From: Mesorhizobium sp. SARCC-RB16n
GTDB lineage: Bacteria > Pseudomonadota > Alphaproteobacteria > Rhizobiales > Rhizobiaceae
NCBI RefSeq assembly: GCF_008520305.1
Contig: NZ_ML703266.1
Span: 235,542-299,541 of the forward strand
Length of the DNA: 64,000 nucleotides
Direction: 5' to 3'
In this document: positions 1 to 8,181 of the stretch, piece after piece
Layout: each line of letters begins with the position of its first letter
Position numbering within the stretch: the stretch's first letter is position 1
Position numbers and translations under genes: made by a program
The notes under the pieces: generated by a model
Told to the model about the DNA's origin: nothing
Seen by the model: only the letters and a program-made list of their open reading frames with translations
The model's database searches: none

Positions 1-193
1 CCTTCATTTCATCGCAAAGCGCCTTGGCGATGTCGATGTCGAAGCCGACAAGTTGGCCATCGGCAGTGAGGTTGTTGAACGGGGGGTAGGCGCCTTCTGT
101 GCCGATCCGCAGGGTCTTTTCCTGGGCCTGGGCTACGCCGAGCGTCAGCAGCGCAGCCGATGCGGCGAGCGCGATACGCAGTGCAATACGCAT
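1..193 (-). CDS. Amino-acid ABC transporter substrate-binding protein (N-terminal part; cut by window edge)
   Basis: Only the first 64 codons are inside the window; the gene runs off the left edge. The start ATG is at 193-191. A typical Sec signal peptide (MRIALRIALAASAALL) ends near AQAQ at residues 23-26. The mature protein opens with TLRIGTEGAYPPFN and then GQLVGFDIDIAKAL. This is the hallmark N-terminus of the HisJ/ArtJ-type (SBP_bac_3) periplasmic receptors for basic or polar amino acids. Role inferred from the family: periplasmic capture of an amino acid for an ABC importer. The ligand cannot be read from this fragment. Confidence 0.85.
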   Translation of the reverse strand, partial: MRIALRIALAASAALLTLGVAQAQEKTLRIGTEGAYPPFNNLTADGQLVGFDIDIAKALCDEMK

Positions 194-351
194 GATAGTC
201 CTCTCTTTATGGTCCCGGCCGTCGTTCCGAAACGGCTCTGTGGGGCGGTGCTTTTGACCGCCCGCTGGGCCGATACTCCCACTCTTTCCAAGAAAAAAGC
301 AACTGCAAAACCGCCAAAATCGGTAATGGGCTTCTGCCGTTACGTTACTTC

Positions 352-861
352 TCAAGCAACGAGGCCGGTCGTTCGCTCGATGAAGTCGACTATGGATTTT
401 GCGTCGTCGAGGTCGAAAACCGGCAGGCTTTGGTCGGTGATGGCGAAATCCGCGGCGACGGCGACAATATTGGGATCACTTGCCGAAAGCGGTGTCTGGT
501 CCTTCGCTTGAAGCCGCCTCGTTTCGATCTTGCGGTGGGGTTCGCGCTTGTAGCCTTCTACCAGCACGATGTCGCATGGGGCGAGCCGCGAGAGGATGGC
601 GTCCAGCGGCGGCTCTTGCTCGCCACGCAACTCGTGCATCAACGCCCAACGATTGCCGGACACGATCGCAACCTCGGTGGCGCCGGCCTGCCGGTGGCGG
701 AAGCTGTCCGCGCCCGGCTTGTCGATGTCGAAATCATGATGGGCATGTTTGACCGTCGAGACCTTCCAGCCGCGCCGCACGAGCTCGGCGACCAGCCTCT
801 CGGTTAGCGTGGTCTTGCCGGAGTTTTTCCAGCCGGTGATGCCGAAGACGCGTCTGTTCAT
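352..861 (-). CDS. mobB: Molybdopterin-guanine dinucleotide biosynthesis adapter protein MobB
   Basis: 169-residue P-loop protein. A Walker A motif (GWKNSGKTT, residues 10-18) follows an N-terminal beta strand. MobB is a GTP-binding accessory protein for conversion of Mo-molybdopterin to the guanine dinucleotide form used by DMSO-reductase-family enzymes; it partners MobA. The start ATG (861) overlaps the mobA stop by four bases (ATGA), so the two are translationally coupled. Length and motif order are normal for the family. It is cytoplasmic. Confidence 0.93.
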   Translation of the reverse strand: MNRRVFGITGWKNSGKTTLTERLVAELVRRGWKVSTVKHAHHDFDIDKPGADSFRHRQAGATEVAIVSGNRWALMHELRGEQEPPLDAILSRLAPCDIVLVEGYKREPHRKIETRRLQAKDQTPLSASDPNIVAVAADFAITDQSLPVFDLDDAKSIVDFIERTTGLVA

Positions 862-1490
862 GATGTCATGCTCTGCAACAGGTGTTCGGCATGAGCAAGA
901 TCGTCCGGCAAATTGATATTGAAGAAAGGATCGATGGGTTGCCCTGCCGATTGCAGGACCGGGAATTCCACCTCGACATGACCGTGGCGCTCGATGAAGG
1001 CCGAAACCCGCTTGTTGTCCTCATCGACCAGGAAATGCCGCAAGGCTTCGCGGCATCCGACCGGCCATAGCGCGAAGGTCGGGTGCCGCCTGCCTGCCGA
1101 CAAAGCGACTGCGATCGAACCGGAACGTTCACCTACTGCCGCCGCTAGACGATCGACGAGCTCCAGCGGCAGGAAAGGCGTATCGCCAGCAGCGGTGACG
1201 ATCGCCGTGCAAGGCGTGCCGGCAGCGGCCCATTCCAGGCCGGTGAGAATTCCGGCAAGTGGTCCGGCATAGCCTTCGACGGTATCGGCGAGCACCGGCA
1301 GCCCGAAACGGGCAAACCGTGCTGGGTCACCGTTGGCGCTAAGCGCCACGGTCTCGAACTGCGGACCAAATCGCGACAGGATCTGGTCGAGCACACAGCC
1401 GTCCCCAAGCGGCAACAGGCTTTTGTCGCCACCGCCCATCCGACTCGATTGGCCGCCCGCCAGAATGATCCCCGTGATATCCCGCTTCAT
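858..1490 (-). CDS. mobA: Molybdenum cofactor guanylyltransferase MobA
   Basis: 210 residues. The N-terminal nucleotidyltransferase signature LAGGQSSRMGGGDKS is at residues 10-24. The aspartate in TAAGDTPFL (D103) fits the metal-binding position. MobA transfers GMP from GTP to Mo-molybdopterin, giving Mo-MGD. The gene is followed by mobB with a four-base overlap. moaA lies about 2.2 kb upstream on the same strand, so this end of the window is a loose molybdenum cofactor cluster, although the EamA transporter and two secreted-protein genes lie between. Confidence 0.94.
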   Translation of the reverse strand: MKRDITGIILAGGQSSRMGGGDKSLLPLGDGCVLDQILSRFGPQFETVALSANGDPARFARFGLPVLADTVEGYAGPLAGILTGLEWAAAGTPCTAIVTAAGDTPFLPLELVDRLAAAVGERSGSIAVALSAGRRHPTFALWPVGCREALRHFLVDEDNKRVSAFIERHGHVEVEFPVLQSAGQPIDPFFNINLPDDLAHAEHLLQSMTS

Positions 1491-1541
1491 ACCACCCAGC
1501 CTGTACGCCAGCCGCGGGAAATCGCAAGCGACTTCAAGGGA

Positions 1542-2552
1542 CTAGATTCCATCCGGCGCCATGGCCGGCCTCGTGCTTTCGGCGACGATCCTTCGCCGAC
1601 CGACGACGCGCTCGCGATAAAGCGTATAGAGGCCGGAGCCGACGACTATTGCTGCGCCGGCGATCATCGGCATGTCCGGTATGTCACCGAAGATGATCAG
1701 GCCAAGCAGTATCGACCAGAGGAGCGCCGTATAGCGGAACGGCGCGATGAAGGAGATCTCGCCCGAACGCATCGCCATGATGATGAATTGATAGCCGATC
1801 AGCACGAGCACTGCCGCCAGCGCCAGCAGCGCCGTGCTTTTGCCGGTCATCGGTGTCCAGCCGCCCATCGGCGTCAACAGAAACGCGCCGACAACAGTCA
1901 TGGCAAGCGCGGTGGCGGTCGAGACCAGCATCGTCGGGATGGCCTGGGGGATGCGCTTGGTGGCGAGGTCCCGCGCCGTGCAGCACGTGACGGATACTAG
2001 CGCCACCAGCGAATAGACGCTGAAGCCCTCGAAACCCGGCCGCACGATGATCATAACGCCGGCAAAACCGATAGCGATCGCCAGCCAGCGCCGCCAGCCG
2101 ACCGCTTCGCCGAAAAACAGCGCTGCGCCCATCGTCACCGCCAGCGGCAATGCTTGCAAGACGGCCGAAACGCTACCAATCGGCAAATGGGCGAGGGCGA
2201 CCAGGAAGGACACCGTGGCGCCCGCTTCACTGAGCACGCGGATCGCCACCAGCGGCTGCAGCATCAGGCGAGGCTGGACAAGCGCGCCGCGTTGCCAAGC
2301 CAGCAGGCCGACGAACAGCGAGGCGAACGCCCCTCTGATCAGCATGACCTGCGCCATGTTCATCGACTGGGAAGAGTATTTGGTAATGGCGTCGTTGAGC
2401 GTGAAGCCAACCATCGCCACCACCATGAACAACGCGCCGCGAAGATTTGGGGAAAGGGGCAAGACACCTACCGGTTGCTTTGGCAAGCAAGCCTGTAACA
2501 GCCGGCCATGAAACAGCAACGGCAAAGGGCTGGGCCAGGACCGGATATCCAT
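1542..2552 (-). CDS. EamA/DMT-superfamily membrane transporter
   Basis: The protein has about ten hydrophobic segments and two EamA repeats: the first from about the segment GALFMVVAMVGFTLNDAITK, the second ending with GAAIVVGSGLYTLYRE. This is the drug/metabolite transporter fold (RhaT/YdcZ relatives), inner membrane. Substrate unknown. The frame stays open to 2699, but that part would overlap the next gene and is low-complexity. I start at ATG 2552 (MDIRSWPSP); a TTG at 2486 just ahead of LPKQPVG is an alternative and would give a more typical short N-terminus. Confidence 0.8.
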   Translation of the reverse strand: MDIRSWPSPLPLLFHGRLLQACLPKQPVGVLPLSPNLRGALFMVVAMVGFTLNDAITKYSSQSMNMAQVMLIRGAFASLFVGLLAWQRGALVQPRLMLQPLVAIRVLSEAGATVSFLVALAHLPIGSVSAVLQALPLAVTMGAALFFGEAVGWRRWLAIAIGFAGVMIIVRPGFEGFSVYSLVALVSVTCCTARDLATKRIPQAIPTMLVSTATALAMTVVGAFLLTPMGGWTPMTGKSTALLALAAVLVLIGYQFIIMAMRSGEISFIAPFRYTALLWSILLGLIIFGDIPDMPMIAGAAIVVGSGLYTLYRERVVGRRRIVAESTRPAMAPDGI

Positions 2553-2641
2553 CTTCGCCGACGCGAAATCATCCCGGATCAGGCACGAATTCTGTCGGAA
2601 GGCGGCGTCGCCTCCCGACATTGGTGCAGACGAGGCGTCGT

Positions 2642-3001
2642 CTATTTCTTGGGGGTCAGCACCTCGGTGCCATTCCCCTCCTTGCCGGCGATGGTCCACA
2701 GGCCATGCAGCGACCCGTCATCCTCGACCTTGTAGACGACGAGGCCGATATCCTTGCCCATTGCGTAGCCGGCGGAGAATGCGTTGTCGTTGCGCATGCA
2801 GATGCCATCGGAAGAAGAACCGCCGGTCTCCCAGTGGATCGTGCAGGTGGTCCCGCTGGTCAGCGTGATGGTCGCTTCGCCGCCATAGGACGAACCGTCG
2901 AAATTGGTGCCGGCGACGGTGTAAGTGCCGCCGATCGACTGGGCGGCCGCAGGCAGGGCGGCCAGGCCGAGCAAGGCGAAAGAGAGAAGAAGTTTGCGCA
3001 T
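2642..3001 (-). CDS. Small secreted protein, function unknown
   Basis: 119 residues starting at ATG 3001, with a clear signal peptide (MRKLLLSFALLGLAALPAAAQ, cut after AAA-Q). The mature domain is about 100 residues, rich in Gly, Ser and Thr, predicted all-beta, with two cysteines (in TTCTIHWETGG and GICMRND) that could form a disulphide. It ends GTEVLTPKK. I do not recognise a named domain. The pattern resembles small rhizobial exported proteins annotated as hypothetical. The neighbouring gene at 3139-3612 encodes another small secreted protein in the same orientation; the two do not look homologous. Confidence 0.72.
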   Translation of the reverse strand: MRKLLLSFALLGLAALPAAAQSIGGTYTVAGTNFDGSSYGGEATITLTSGTTCTIHWETGGSSSDGICMRNDNAFSAGYAMGKDIGLVVYKVEDDGSLHGLWTIAGKEGNGTEVLTPKK

Positions 3002-3138
3002 GATGTAATCCCCCGAGAAAGCGATGAACCGCTGCGGAACGGACGCTAGGCGGGAAACCGTCACCAGTAAATCAGACGGACCTTTGCGGACAAAGATTTG
3101 TTTGCGGTGTGGCTAAAATACTCATGACCAGCTACGGT

Positions 3139-3612
3139 TCACGGCCCCTTGAGGCTGCCGGCGATGGCTCCGACCAGCGGATCATATTTTGATTTCAGCG
3201 CCGGGGGATAGTCGATCCAGACCGTGCGGATGACGCCATCCCTGCCAAACAGGCGCCGCTCGTAAAAGATCTTTCCATCCTCCATGCCTGACAGCACCGC
3301 CCAGTCCCTGCCGGCCTTGCCGTAGGTGACCTTGTAGCCCGGCTCATTGCTCGCCTTTTCGCCGGCAATGAATCCCTTCGGCGTGTCGTCATCGACATTG
3401 AATATTCCGGAGCATGTCAGGCTGGCGCCGTCCGCGCTCAGCCACACCTGGCCGTCGCCATTTTCAGGCTCGGGCTGGCGATCGGTGAAGGTGTCGTCGG
3501 GAAAGGTGCAGACGGTGCCGAAGCGTTCATTCACGTAGGTGGATTGCGCGGCAAACGTGGTGCCCGCCGAGACCACGACGAGAAATGTCACGATTGAAAG
3601 GAGCTGCCGCAT
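3139..3612 (-). CDS. Secreted protein, function unknown
   Basis: 157 residues with a signal peptide (MRQLLSIVTFLVVVSAGTTF, cleavage near FAA-Q). The mature part has two cysteines (FGTVCTFPDD and ASLTCSGIF), probably a disulphide. A later portion (YERRLFGRDGVIRTVWIDYP) reads like the end of a compact alpha/beta domain seen in many hypothetical rhizobial proteins of the type 'NERFGTVCTFP'. No catalytic motif is visible. It lies between moaA and the other secreted protein, and nothing in the context indicates a function. Confidence 0.72.
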   Translation of the reverse strand: MRQLLSIVTFLVVVSAGTTFAAQSTYVNERFGTVCTFPDDTFTDRQPEPENGDGQVWLSADGASLTCSGIFNVDDDTPKGFIAGEKASNEPGYKVTYGKAGRDWAVLSGMEDGKIFYERRLFGRDGVIRTVWIDYPPALKSKYDPLVGAIAGSLKGP

Positions 3613-3665
3613 GTCTCGCCCCGAAGCCGATTGCGGGGCAATTCTGGCACAGTCAAGCGAGAAGG

Positions 3666-4661
3666 TCAGCCGCCTGTGACACTCATATGCCGTGACACCG
3701 ATGGACGGCTGGTGCGGCGATCGATGATGAAGTCATGACCTTTCGGCTTGCGGCCGATGGCTTCGTCTATGGCGTCGGCGACAAGTTCGTTGCCCTCGGA
3801 CGCGCGCAGTGGCGCGCGCAGATCGGCCGCATCTTCCTGGCCAAGGCACATAAAGAGCGTGCCAGTGCAGGTCAGCCGTACACGGTTGCAGCTTTCGCAG
3901 AAATTATGTGTCATCGGCGTGATGAAGCCGAGTTTTCCGCCGGTCTCGGCGACCTGGACATAGCGGGCCGGGCCACCGGTCTTGAACGGGATGTCGGTCA
4001 GCGTGAACTGGCGCTCGAGCGAAGCGCGCAGCAGCGACAGCGGCAGATACTGGTCGGTGCGGTCGGCGTCGATCTCGCCCATCGGCATGGTTTCGATGAC
4101 GGTCAGGTCCATGCCGCGGCCATGCGCCCAGCGCATCATCTCGGGCAGTTCGGCGTCGTTGAAATCCTTCAACGCCACCGCGTTGAGCTTGACTTTCAAT
4201 CCGGCCGCCTGAGCCGCGTCGATGCCGGCCATGACCTTGTCGAGATGACCCCAGCGGGTGATGGCATGGAATTTGTCGGCATCGAGCGTATCGAGCGAAA
4301 CATTGATGCGTTTGACGCCGCAATCGGCGAGTTCGGCCGCGAAGCGCGAAAGCTGGGAACCATTGGTGGTCAGCGTCAATTCTTCCAGCGCACCGCTTTC
4401 GAGGTGCCGCGACAATTGGCGCACCAGATGCATGATGTTCTTGCGCACCAGCGGTTCACCGCCGGTGAGGCGCAACCGCCTGACACCCTTTTCGATGAAC
4501 ACGGTGCAGAGCCGGTCGAGTTCCTCCAGCGAGAGCAGGTCCTTCTTGGGCAGAAAGGCCATATCCTCGGCCATGCAATAGGTGCAGCGGAAATCGCAGC
4601 GGTCGGTGACCGACACTCTGAGATAGCTGATCGTGCGACCGAAGGGGTCGATCATGTTCAT
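3666..4661 (-). CDS. moaA: GTP 3',8-cyclase MoaA (molybdenum cofactor step 1)
   Basis: 331-residue radical SAM enzyme that, with MoaC, converts GTP to cyclic pyranopterin monophosphate. The SAM-type 4Fe-4S cluster motif is C22-x3-C26-x2-C29 ([11 protein letters not shown]). The SAM-binding strand carries [11 protein letters not shown]. The second cluster ligands lie near the C-terminus in [12 protein letters not shown] plus a later Cys (FMCLG). The protein ends with the double glycine (SVTGG) needed for activity. All key residues are present. moaC is not in the window. It is transcribed away from the DUF971 gene, and the shared upstream region holds a possible Mo-box. Confidence 0.96.
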   Translation of the reverse strand: MNMIDPFGRTISYLRVSVTDRCDFRCTYCMAEDMAFLPKKDLLSLEELDRLCTVFIEKGVRRLRLTGGEPLVRKNIMHLVRQLSRHLESGALEELTLTTNGSQLSRFAAELADCGVKRINVSLDTLDADKFHAITRWGHLDKVMAGIDAAQAAGLKVKLNAVALKDFNDAELPEMMRWAHGRGMDLTVIETMPMGEIDADRTDQYLPLSLLRASLERQFTLTDIPFKTGGPARYVQVAETGGKLGFITPMTHNFCESCNRVRLTCTGTLFMCLGQEDAADLRAPLRASEGNELVADAIDEAIGRKPKGHDFIIDRRTSRPSVSRHMSVTGG

Positions 4662-4692
4662 GTTCGAGCGTTTCCGTGGCTGTTATCGGCGC

Positions 4693-4716
4693 CGTTATAT
4701 ATGGCTATGTGATACG
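4693..4716. promoter_or_regulatory. Possible ModE-type molybdate box upstream of moaA
   Basis: CGTTATATA at 4693-4701 matches the half-site of the ModE/MopA-type Mo-box (CGTTATATA...TATATAACG). A weaker inverted partner, TGTGATACG, is at 4708-4716 (5 of 9 matches). It lies about 30-55 bases upstream of the moaA start codon and between divergent genes. Only one half is perfect, so this is a suggestion. Confidence 0.3.
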
Positions 4717-4857
4717 ATCCAGCCCGCCATTCAAGATACTGCTTCTCGATCTTTGGTAACATCCCGGGGCCGACACGATGTGTCGGTCGTCTATCAGGAC
4801 TTTTCCCGTTTGGCGAAGCGGCGTAGGGGAAGAGAAACGGATACGGGATCAAACAGC

Positions 4858-5211
4858 ATGACCGCGCCAAAAGAACTCAGGGTCTCAAAGGACCGCAAAC
4901 TTCTGTCGGTCACCTTTCCCAATCACCCTCCTTTCGAACTCCCGGCGGAGCTGTTGCGCGTAGCCTCGCCCTCCGCCGAGGTACAGGGCCATTCGCCAGA
5001 CCAGCGCGTCACCGTTCCGGGCAAGCGCAATGTCGCCATCCTGAAGATCGAGCCGGTCGGCAACTACGCCGTGCGCATCACCTTCGACGATTTCCATGAC
5101 ACCGGCATCTTCACCTGGAATTACCTCCACACGCTCGGCCACGAGAAGGACGCGCGCTGGGGCGCCTATCTCGCGGAGCTCGCCGAGAAAGGCTTGAGCC
5201 GCGATCGTTAG
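4858..5211 (+). CDS. DUF971 (GBBH-like N-terminal domain) protein
   Basis: 117 residues. The frame is open much further upstream, but the family begins at MTAPKELRVSKDRK, so I start at ATG 4858. The whole protein is one DUF971 / gamma-butyrobetaine hydroxylase-like N-terminal domain, with the typical segments LSVTFPNHPPFELPAELLR, VGNYAVRITFDDFHDTGIF and TWNYLHTLG. The free-standing domain is a small putative metal/Fe-S-binding protein of unsettled function. In many proteobacteria such genes sit near Fe-S or cofactor genes. Here it is divergent from moaA, which hints at a cofactor role (inference). Confidence 0.85.
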   Translation: MTAPKELRVSKDRKLLSVTFPNHPPFELPAELLRVASPSAEVQGHSPDQRVTVPGKRNVAILKIEPVGNYAVRITFDDFHDTGIFTWNYLHTLGHEKDARWGAYLAELAEKGLSRDR

Positions 5212-5274
5212 CCGTCATTGCGTCGTCAAAACGTCATCGATCGAGAGTAGGGGCGGCGGATCGGGAGACGAAAA

Positions 5275-5886
5275 ATGTCGGTCATCACCACAGTCGAACA
5301 ACTCGAAGCGCTCTACGGATTGCCCGGCGAAGCCTCAGTGGTCAAGGAACTCGACCATATCATTCCCGAATACGCCGCCTTTATCGAAGCCTCGCCCTTC
5401 GTCGCGCTCGCGACCAGCGGTCCGGAGGGGCTGGATTGTTCGCCACGCGGCGATCTCGCCGGCTTCGTGCGTATCATCGATGCGAAAACACTGATGATGC
5501 CGGACCGGCGCGGCAACAACCGTGCCGATTCGTTGAAGAACATCATCCGCGACCCGCGCGTCGGCCTGCTGTTCCTGGTGCCGGGCTCCGGTACGACGCT
5601 ACGCATCAACGGCCGGGCCCATATCACGACCGACACCGCGCTTTGCGCGTCGTTCACCATCGAGGGCAAGCCAGCGCGTTCGGTGACCGTGATCGATGTC
5701 GATTCGGTCTATTTCCAGTGCGCCCGTGCGATCGTGCGGTCGGAACTCTGGAATCCGGAGAGACATGTCGACCCGAAGTCGCTGCCGACACCCGGAAAAA
5801 TCCTGGAAATCACCAGCCGCAAGAATATCGACGGCGAAACCTACGACAGGGAATGGCCGGAGCGGGCGAAAAAATCGATGTGGTAG
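5275..5886 (+). CDS. Pyridoxamine 5'-phosphate oxidase (PPOX)-fold flavoprotein
   Basis: 203 residues, split-barrel FMN-binding fold. The PPOX-type core includes SPFVALATSGPEGLDCSPRGD, followed by a strand pair with MPDRRGNNRADSLKN and a barrel segment with LRINGRAHI. This matches the COG3576 / MSMEG_1061-like subgroup rather than PdxH, because PdxH substrate-binding motifs are absent. Expected role: FMN- or F420-independent redox chemistry with an unknown substrate, cytoplasmic. The ribosome site GGGAGA lies about 5 bases before ATG 5275. Confidence 0.82.
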   Translation: MSVITTVEQLEALYGLPGEASVVKELDHIIPEYAAFIEASPFVALATSGPEGLDCSPRGDLAGFVRIIDAKTLMMPDRRGNNRADSLKNIIRDPRVGLLFLVPGSGTTLRINGRAHITTDTALCASFTIEGKPARSVTVIDVDSVYFQCARAIVRSELWNPERHVDPKSLPTPGKILEITSRKNIDGETYDREWPERAKKSMW

Positions 5887-5909
5887 TGAGTTGGGGCAGG
5901 AAAGGCCGA

Positions 5910-6362
5910 TCACGCCTCGTTCAGCACGTCATAGATCTTGCGCATCTGCTCGCCGATCATGTCGCATTGTTCCGGCGTCGACTGGCTCATCGCCTTCTCG
6001 ATCAGCGCCATATGCACTTTCAGCGCCTGCATCAGCAGCGCCTCGCCGGCTTGGGTCAGCGTAAGCCGCAAGATGCGCTTGTCCTTCTCATCGCCTTCGC
6101 GCCGCAGCAGGCCACGCGCCTCCAACTGCGGCAACAGCATGGTGATGTTGGAGCGGCCCACGAGCAGCTTGCGGGCAAGGTCGTGCTGCGACATGCCGGG
6201 ATGGCGGTAGAGGTTCATCAGCACGTCGAGCTGCGCCGGCTTCAGGTCGAGCGGCGCCAGTTTCACCGCCAGCGTGCGCTCCAGCACATGGCAGGCGCGC
6301 GCCACCGCGACCCAGTTGCGAAAACGCGGGTTGTCCCAGGGTAGCTCTTGTTTATTGTTCAT
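5910..6362 (-). CDS. MarR-family transcriptional regulator
   Basis: 150 residues with the winged-helix fold of MarR. Helices and wing run through LDLKPAQLDVLMNLYRHPGMSQHDLARK (about residues 38-66), VGRSNITMLLPQLEARGLL, and the wing with RREGDEKDKRILRLTLTQAG. MarR proteins bind palindromes as dimers and usually repress themselves and a divergent target. Here the divergent neighbour is the alpha/beta hydrolase at 6410, only 47 bases away, and two perfect palindromes lie at 6357-6390, one spanning the MarR start codon itself. The inducer is unknown. Confidence 0.9.
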   Translation of the reverse strand: MNNKQELPWDNPRFRNWVAVARACHVLERTLAVKLAPLDLKPAQLDVLMNLYRHPGMSQHDLARKLLVGRSNITMLLPQLEARGLLRREGDEKDKRILRLTLTQAGEALLMQALKVHMALIEKAMSQSTPEQCDMIGEQMRKIYDVLNEA

Positions 6363-6390
6363 CTTTGAACTATTATGTTCATGCTTGAAC
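6357..6390. promoter_or_regulatory. Tandem palindromic operator of the MarR regulator
   Basis: Two copies of a 14-base palindrome with the same arms: GTTCATCTTTGAAC at 6357-6370 and GTTCATGCTTGAAC at 6377-6390 (GTTCA-N4-TGAAC). Their centres are 20 bases apart, about two helical turns, so two dimers would bind the same DNA face. The first covers the MarR start codon; both lie in the divergent promoter region. Direct observation; the regulator assignment is inferred from position. Confidence 0.8.
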
Positions 6391-6409
6391 GTATGGATGG
6401 ATTCCCACT

Positions 6410-7321
6410 ATGGCATCATTCGGACTGAAGGTCATCCGAGGTGTGTTTGGTGCGGCCGAACATGTCGCGCCGCGCATAACCGGACGCGCGGCTTTCGAAT
6501 TGTTCTGCCGTACGCCAAGCACCAGGACGTTTACCGATGGCGAGCGCCGCGCCATCGACCGCGCCGCGGAGTTCATGACCGAGGCGCGGCATCATCGGCT
6601 GAAGACCGCGACCGGCTGCGTCATGGTGCATGAATTTCGCCCCGAGCCGGGCCGCGAGCCTGCCGGCACTGTCCTCATCATCCATGGCTGGCGCTCGCGT
6701 ACCGAATATATGCGCGTGCTGATCGAGGGTTTTCGCGCTGCCGGCTATAGGGTCGTCTCGCTCGATCTTCCCGGTCATGGTCATTCGCAGGGCAGGCACC
6801 TGAACATGGTCAACGCCGTCGAAGCCGCAAGAGTGGCCGGCGAATGGTTCGGGCCGTTCGTGGCCGCGGTCGGCCATTCCTTCGGAGGCGCCGTTGCCGC
6901 CAATGCCATTGCCGGCTCCGTCAAGGACATCCCGCCGCTGGCGGCCGGACGTCTTGTCTTGATCGCGGCGCCAAGCTCGCTGCCGGCAATCTTCGCCGAT
7001 TTCAGCCGCATGCTCAATGTCGGTCCCCGCTCGCAGGTCGCCATGGCCGACCGTGTCGAGTATCTCTCCGGCCGGCCGCTGCATGAATTCACCGGTGACC
7101 GCCAACTCGCCCAGGCGCCCGTGCCGACGCTGGTCATCCACGCCCCTGATGATCGGGAGGTGCCGGCTGAACACGCGCAACGCTATGCCGGTGCCGGCGA
7201 CCATGTGCGGCTGCACTGGGCCGAGGGGCTCGGCCATCGCCGCATTCTGGCCGACAAGGGCGTGGTTGAACGCGCCGTCGGCTTCGTGACCATGCAGCGC
7301 GGGCCGTCGCTGCTCCACTGA
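6410..7321 (+). CDS. Alpha/beta hydrolase (serine hydrolase)
   Basis: 303 residues. The alpha/beta-hydrolase core begins near TVLIIHGWRSRTEYM (oxyanion region). The nucleophile elbow is GHSFGG with serine at residue 157. The acid is probably the aspartate in VIHAPDDREV, and the histidine is in EGLGHRRIL near the C-terminus, so the triad is complete. No signal peptide is seen. The gene is divergent from a MarR regulator and shares its double operator, so its substrate may be, or may generate, the MarR ligand (inference). It ends 12 bases from the convergent rhodanese gene. Confidence 0.86.
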   Translation: MASFGLKVIRGVFGAAEHVAPRITGRAAFELFCRTPSTRTFTDGERRAIDRAAEFMTEARHHRLKTATGCVMVHEFRPEPGREPAGTVLIIHGWRSRTEYMRVLIEGFRAAGYRVVSLDLPGHGHSQGRHLNMVNAVEAARVAGEWFGPFVAAVGHSFGGAVAANAIAGSVKDIPPLAAGRLVLIAAPSSLPAIFADFSRMLNVGPRSQVAMADRVEYLSGRPLHEFTGDRQLAQAPVPTLVIHAPDDREVPAEHAQRYAGAGDHVRLHWAEGLGHRRILADKGVVERAVGFVTMQRGPSLLH

Positions 7322-7333
7322 GCGGCATTCAGG

Positions 7334-7729
7334 CTATTTCTTCTTTTCCCCGGGCTCTACGGGCAATCCGGCTGCCTTCCAGGCCGTATAGCCGCCGAGA
7401 ATATGCTTGACCGGCGAAAGCCCCATGTCCTGCGCCGTCTTTGTGGCCAGCGCCGAACGCCAGCCGCCGGCGCAGAAGAAGACGAAGCTCTTTCCGGAAG
7501 CGAAGAAGGGCTTGTGATAGGGGCTTTCGGGATCGATCCAGAACTCCAGCATGCCACGGGTGACATGCCTGGCGCCGGGAATTCTGCCGTCACGTTCGAT
7601 CTCTCGAGGATCGCGAAGATCGACGAAAATGGTGTCTTCGTCCTCAAGCAGTCCTGCCGCTTCCTCGGGCGAGACCACTTCGATCTCGGCGTTGGCCTCA
7701 TCCAGCAGTTCGCGATACCCTTTTTTCAC
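7334..7729 (-). CDS. Rhodanese-domain sulfurtransferase
   Basis: 131 residues if started at GTG 7729, which is preceded by a strong Shine-Dalgarno GGGAGG about 7 bases away; the frame is open to 7780 but the extra residues are unlike the family. Single rhodanese domain: DTIFVDLRDPREIERDGRIPG entry region and the active-site loop FFCAGGWRS with the catalytic cysteine at residue 86. Rhodaneses transfer sulfane sulfur to thiophilic acceptors through a cysteine persulfide. The substrate is unknown. C-terminus GEKKK, cytoplasmic. Confidence 0.88.
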   Translation of the reverse strand: MKKGYRELLDEANAEIEVVSPEEAAGLLEDEDTIFVDLRDPREIERDGRIPGARHVTRGMLEFWIDPESPYHKPFFASGKSFVFFCAGGWRSALATKTAQDMGLSPVKHILGGYTAWKAAGLPVEPGEKKK

Positions 7730-7785
7730 GTCGTCCCTCCCGGCCGCAGGCTTTTTGCTGGCAAGTCGAATTTCGAGCACAACGA

Positions 7786-7970
7786 ACGGTGTTTGTCACG
7801 CCTCGACGGTGCCGGCCATGGTCTTCCAGGCGGCCATTGCCCCGGCCACCGTCGACCCGCGATTCGGCAAGGCGGAGGACATTGCCGGCATGGTTGCCTG
7901 GCTCGCCGGACCGGAGGGCCGTTTCGTCACCGGAGCCGCGCTGACCATCGATGGCGGCGCAACCACCTGA
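7786..7970 (+). pseudogene. 3' remnant of a short-chain dehydrogenase/reductase gene
   Basis: About the last 55 codons of an SDR are readable: RFGKAEDIAGMVAWLAG, then GRFVTGAALTIDGGATT and stop. These are the standard C-terminal SDR elements (the '(R/K)xGxPEDIA' helix and 'VTGxxxxxDGG' strand). Upstream there is no Rossmann TGxxxGIG motif and no YxxxK, only the 5' end of the opposite-strand rhodanese gene. The piece therefore lacks cofactor-binding and catalytic parts. It marks a deletion or rearrangement between the rhodanese and L,D-transpeptidase genes. The 5' boundary is uncertain. Confidence 0.75.
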
Positions 7971-8181
7971 AGACGCCAGGATCCCCGCGGCCGGAGCTAC
8001 TGTTCGATCGTTCCGGCCGTCACGATGTTGTGAAACCGTTCTGCAACAGGCCCGCCGAAATTTATGAAAGCTTAACGAAATCGGTATGAATCGGTATAGT
8101 CGCGCCTTACATCCGCCATGCGGTGAGCGAGACGGTCTAGCGTGCGGAACGGGAACCGGTTGCGACCGGAGCGGGTGATCC

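Noticed and set aside
2553-2699. N-terminal extension of the EamA transporter
   Set aside because: Overlaps the 3' end of the upstream secreted-protein gene and lacks membrane or signal character.
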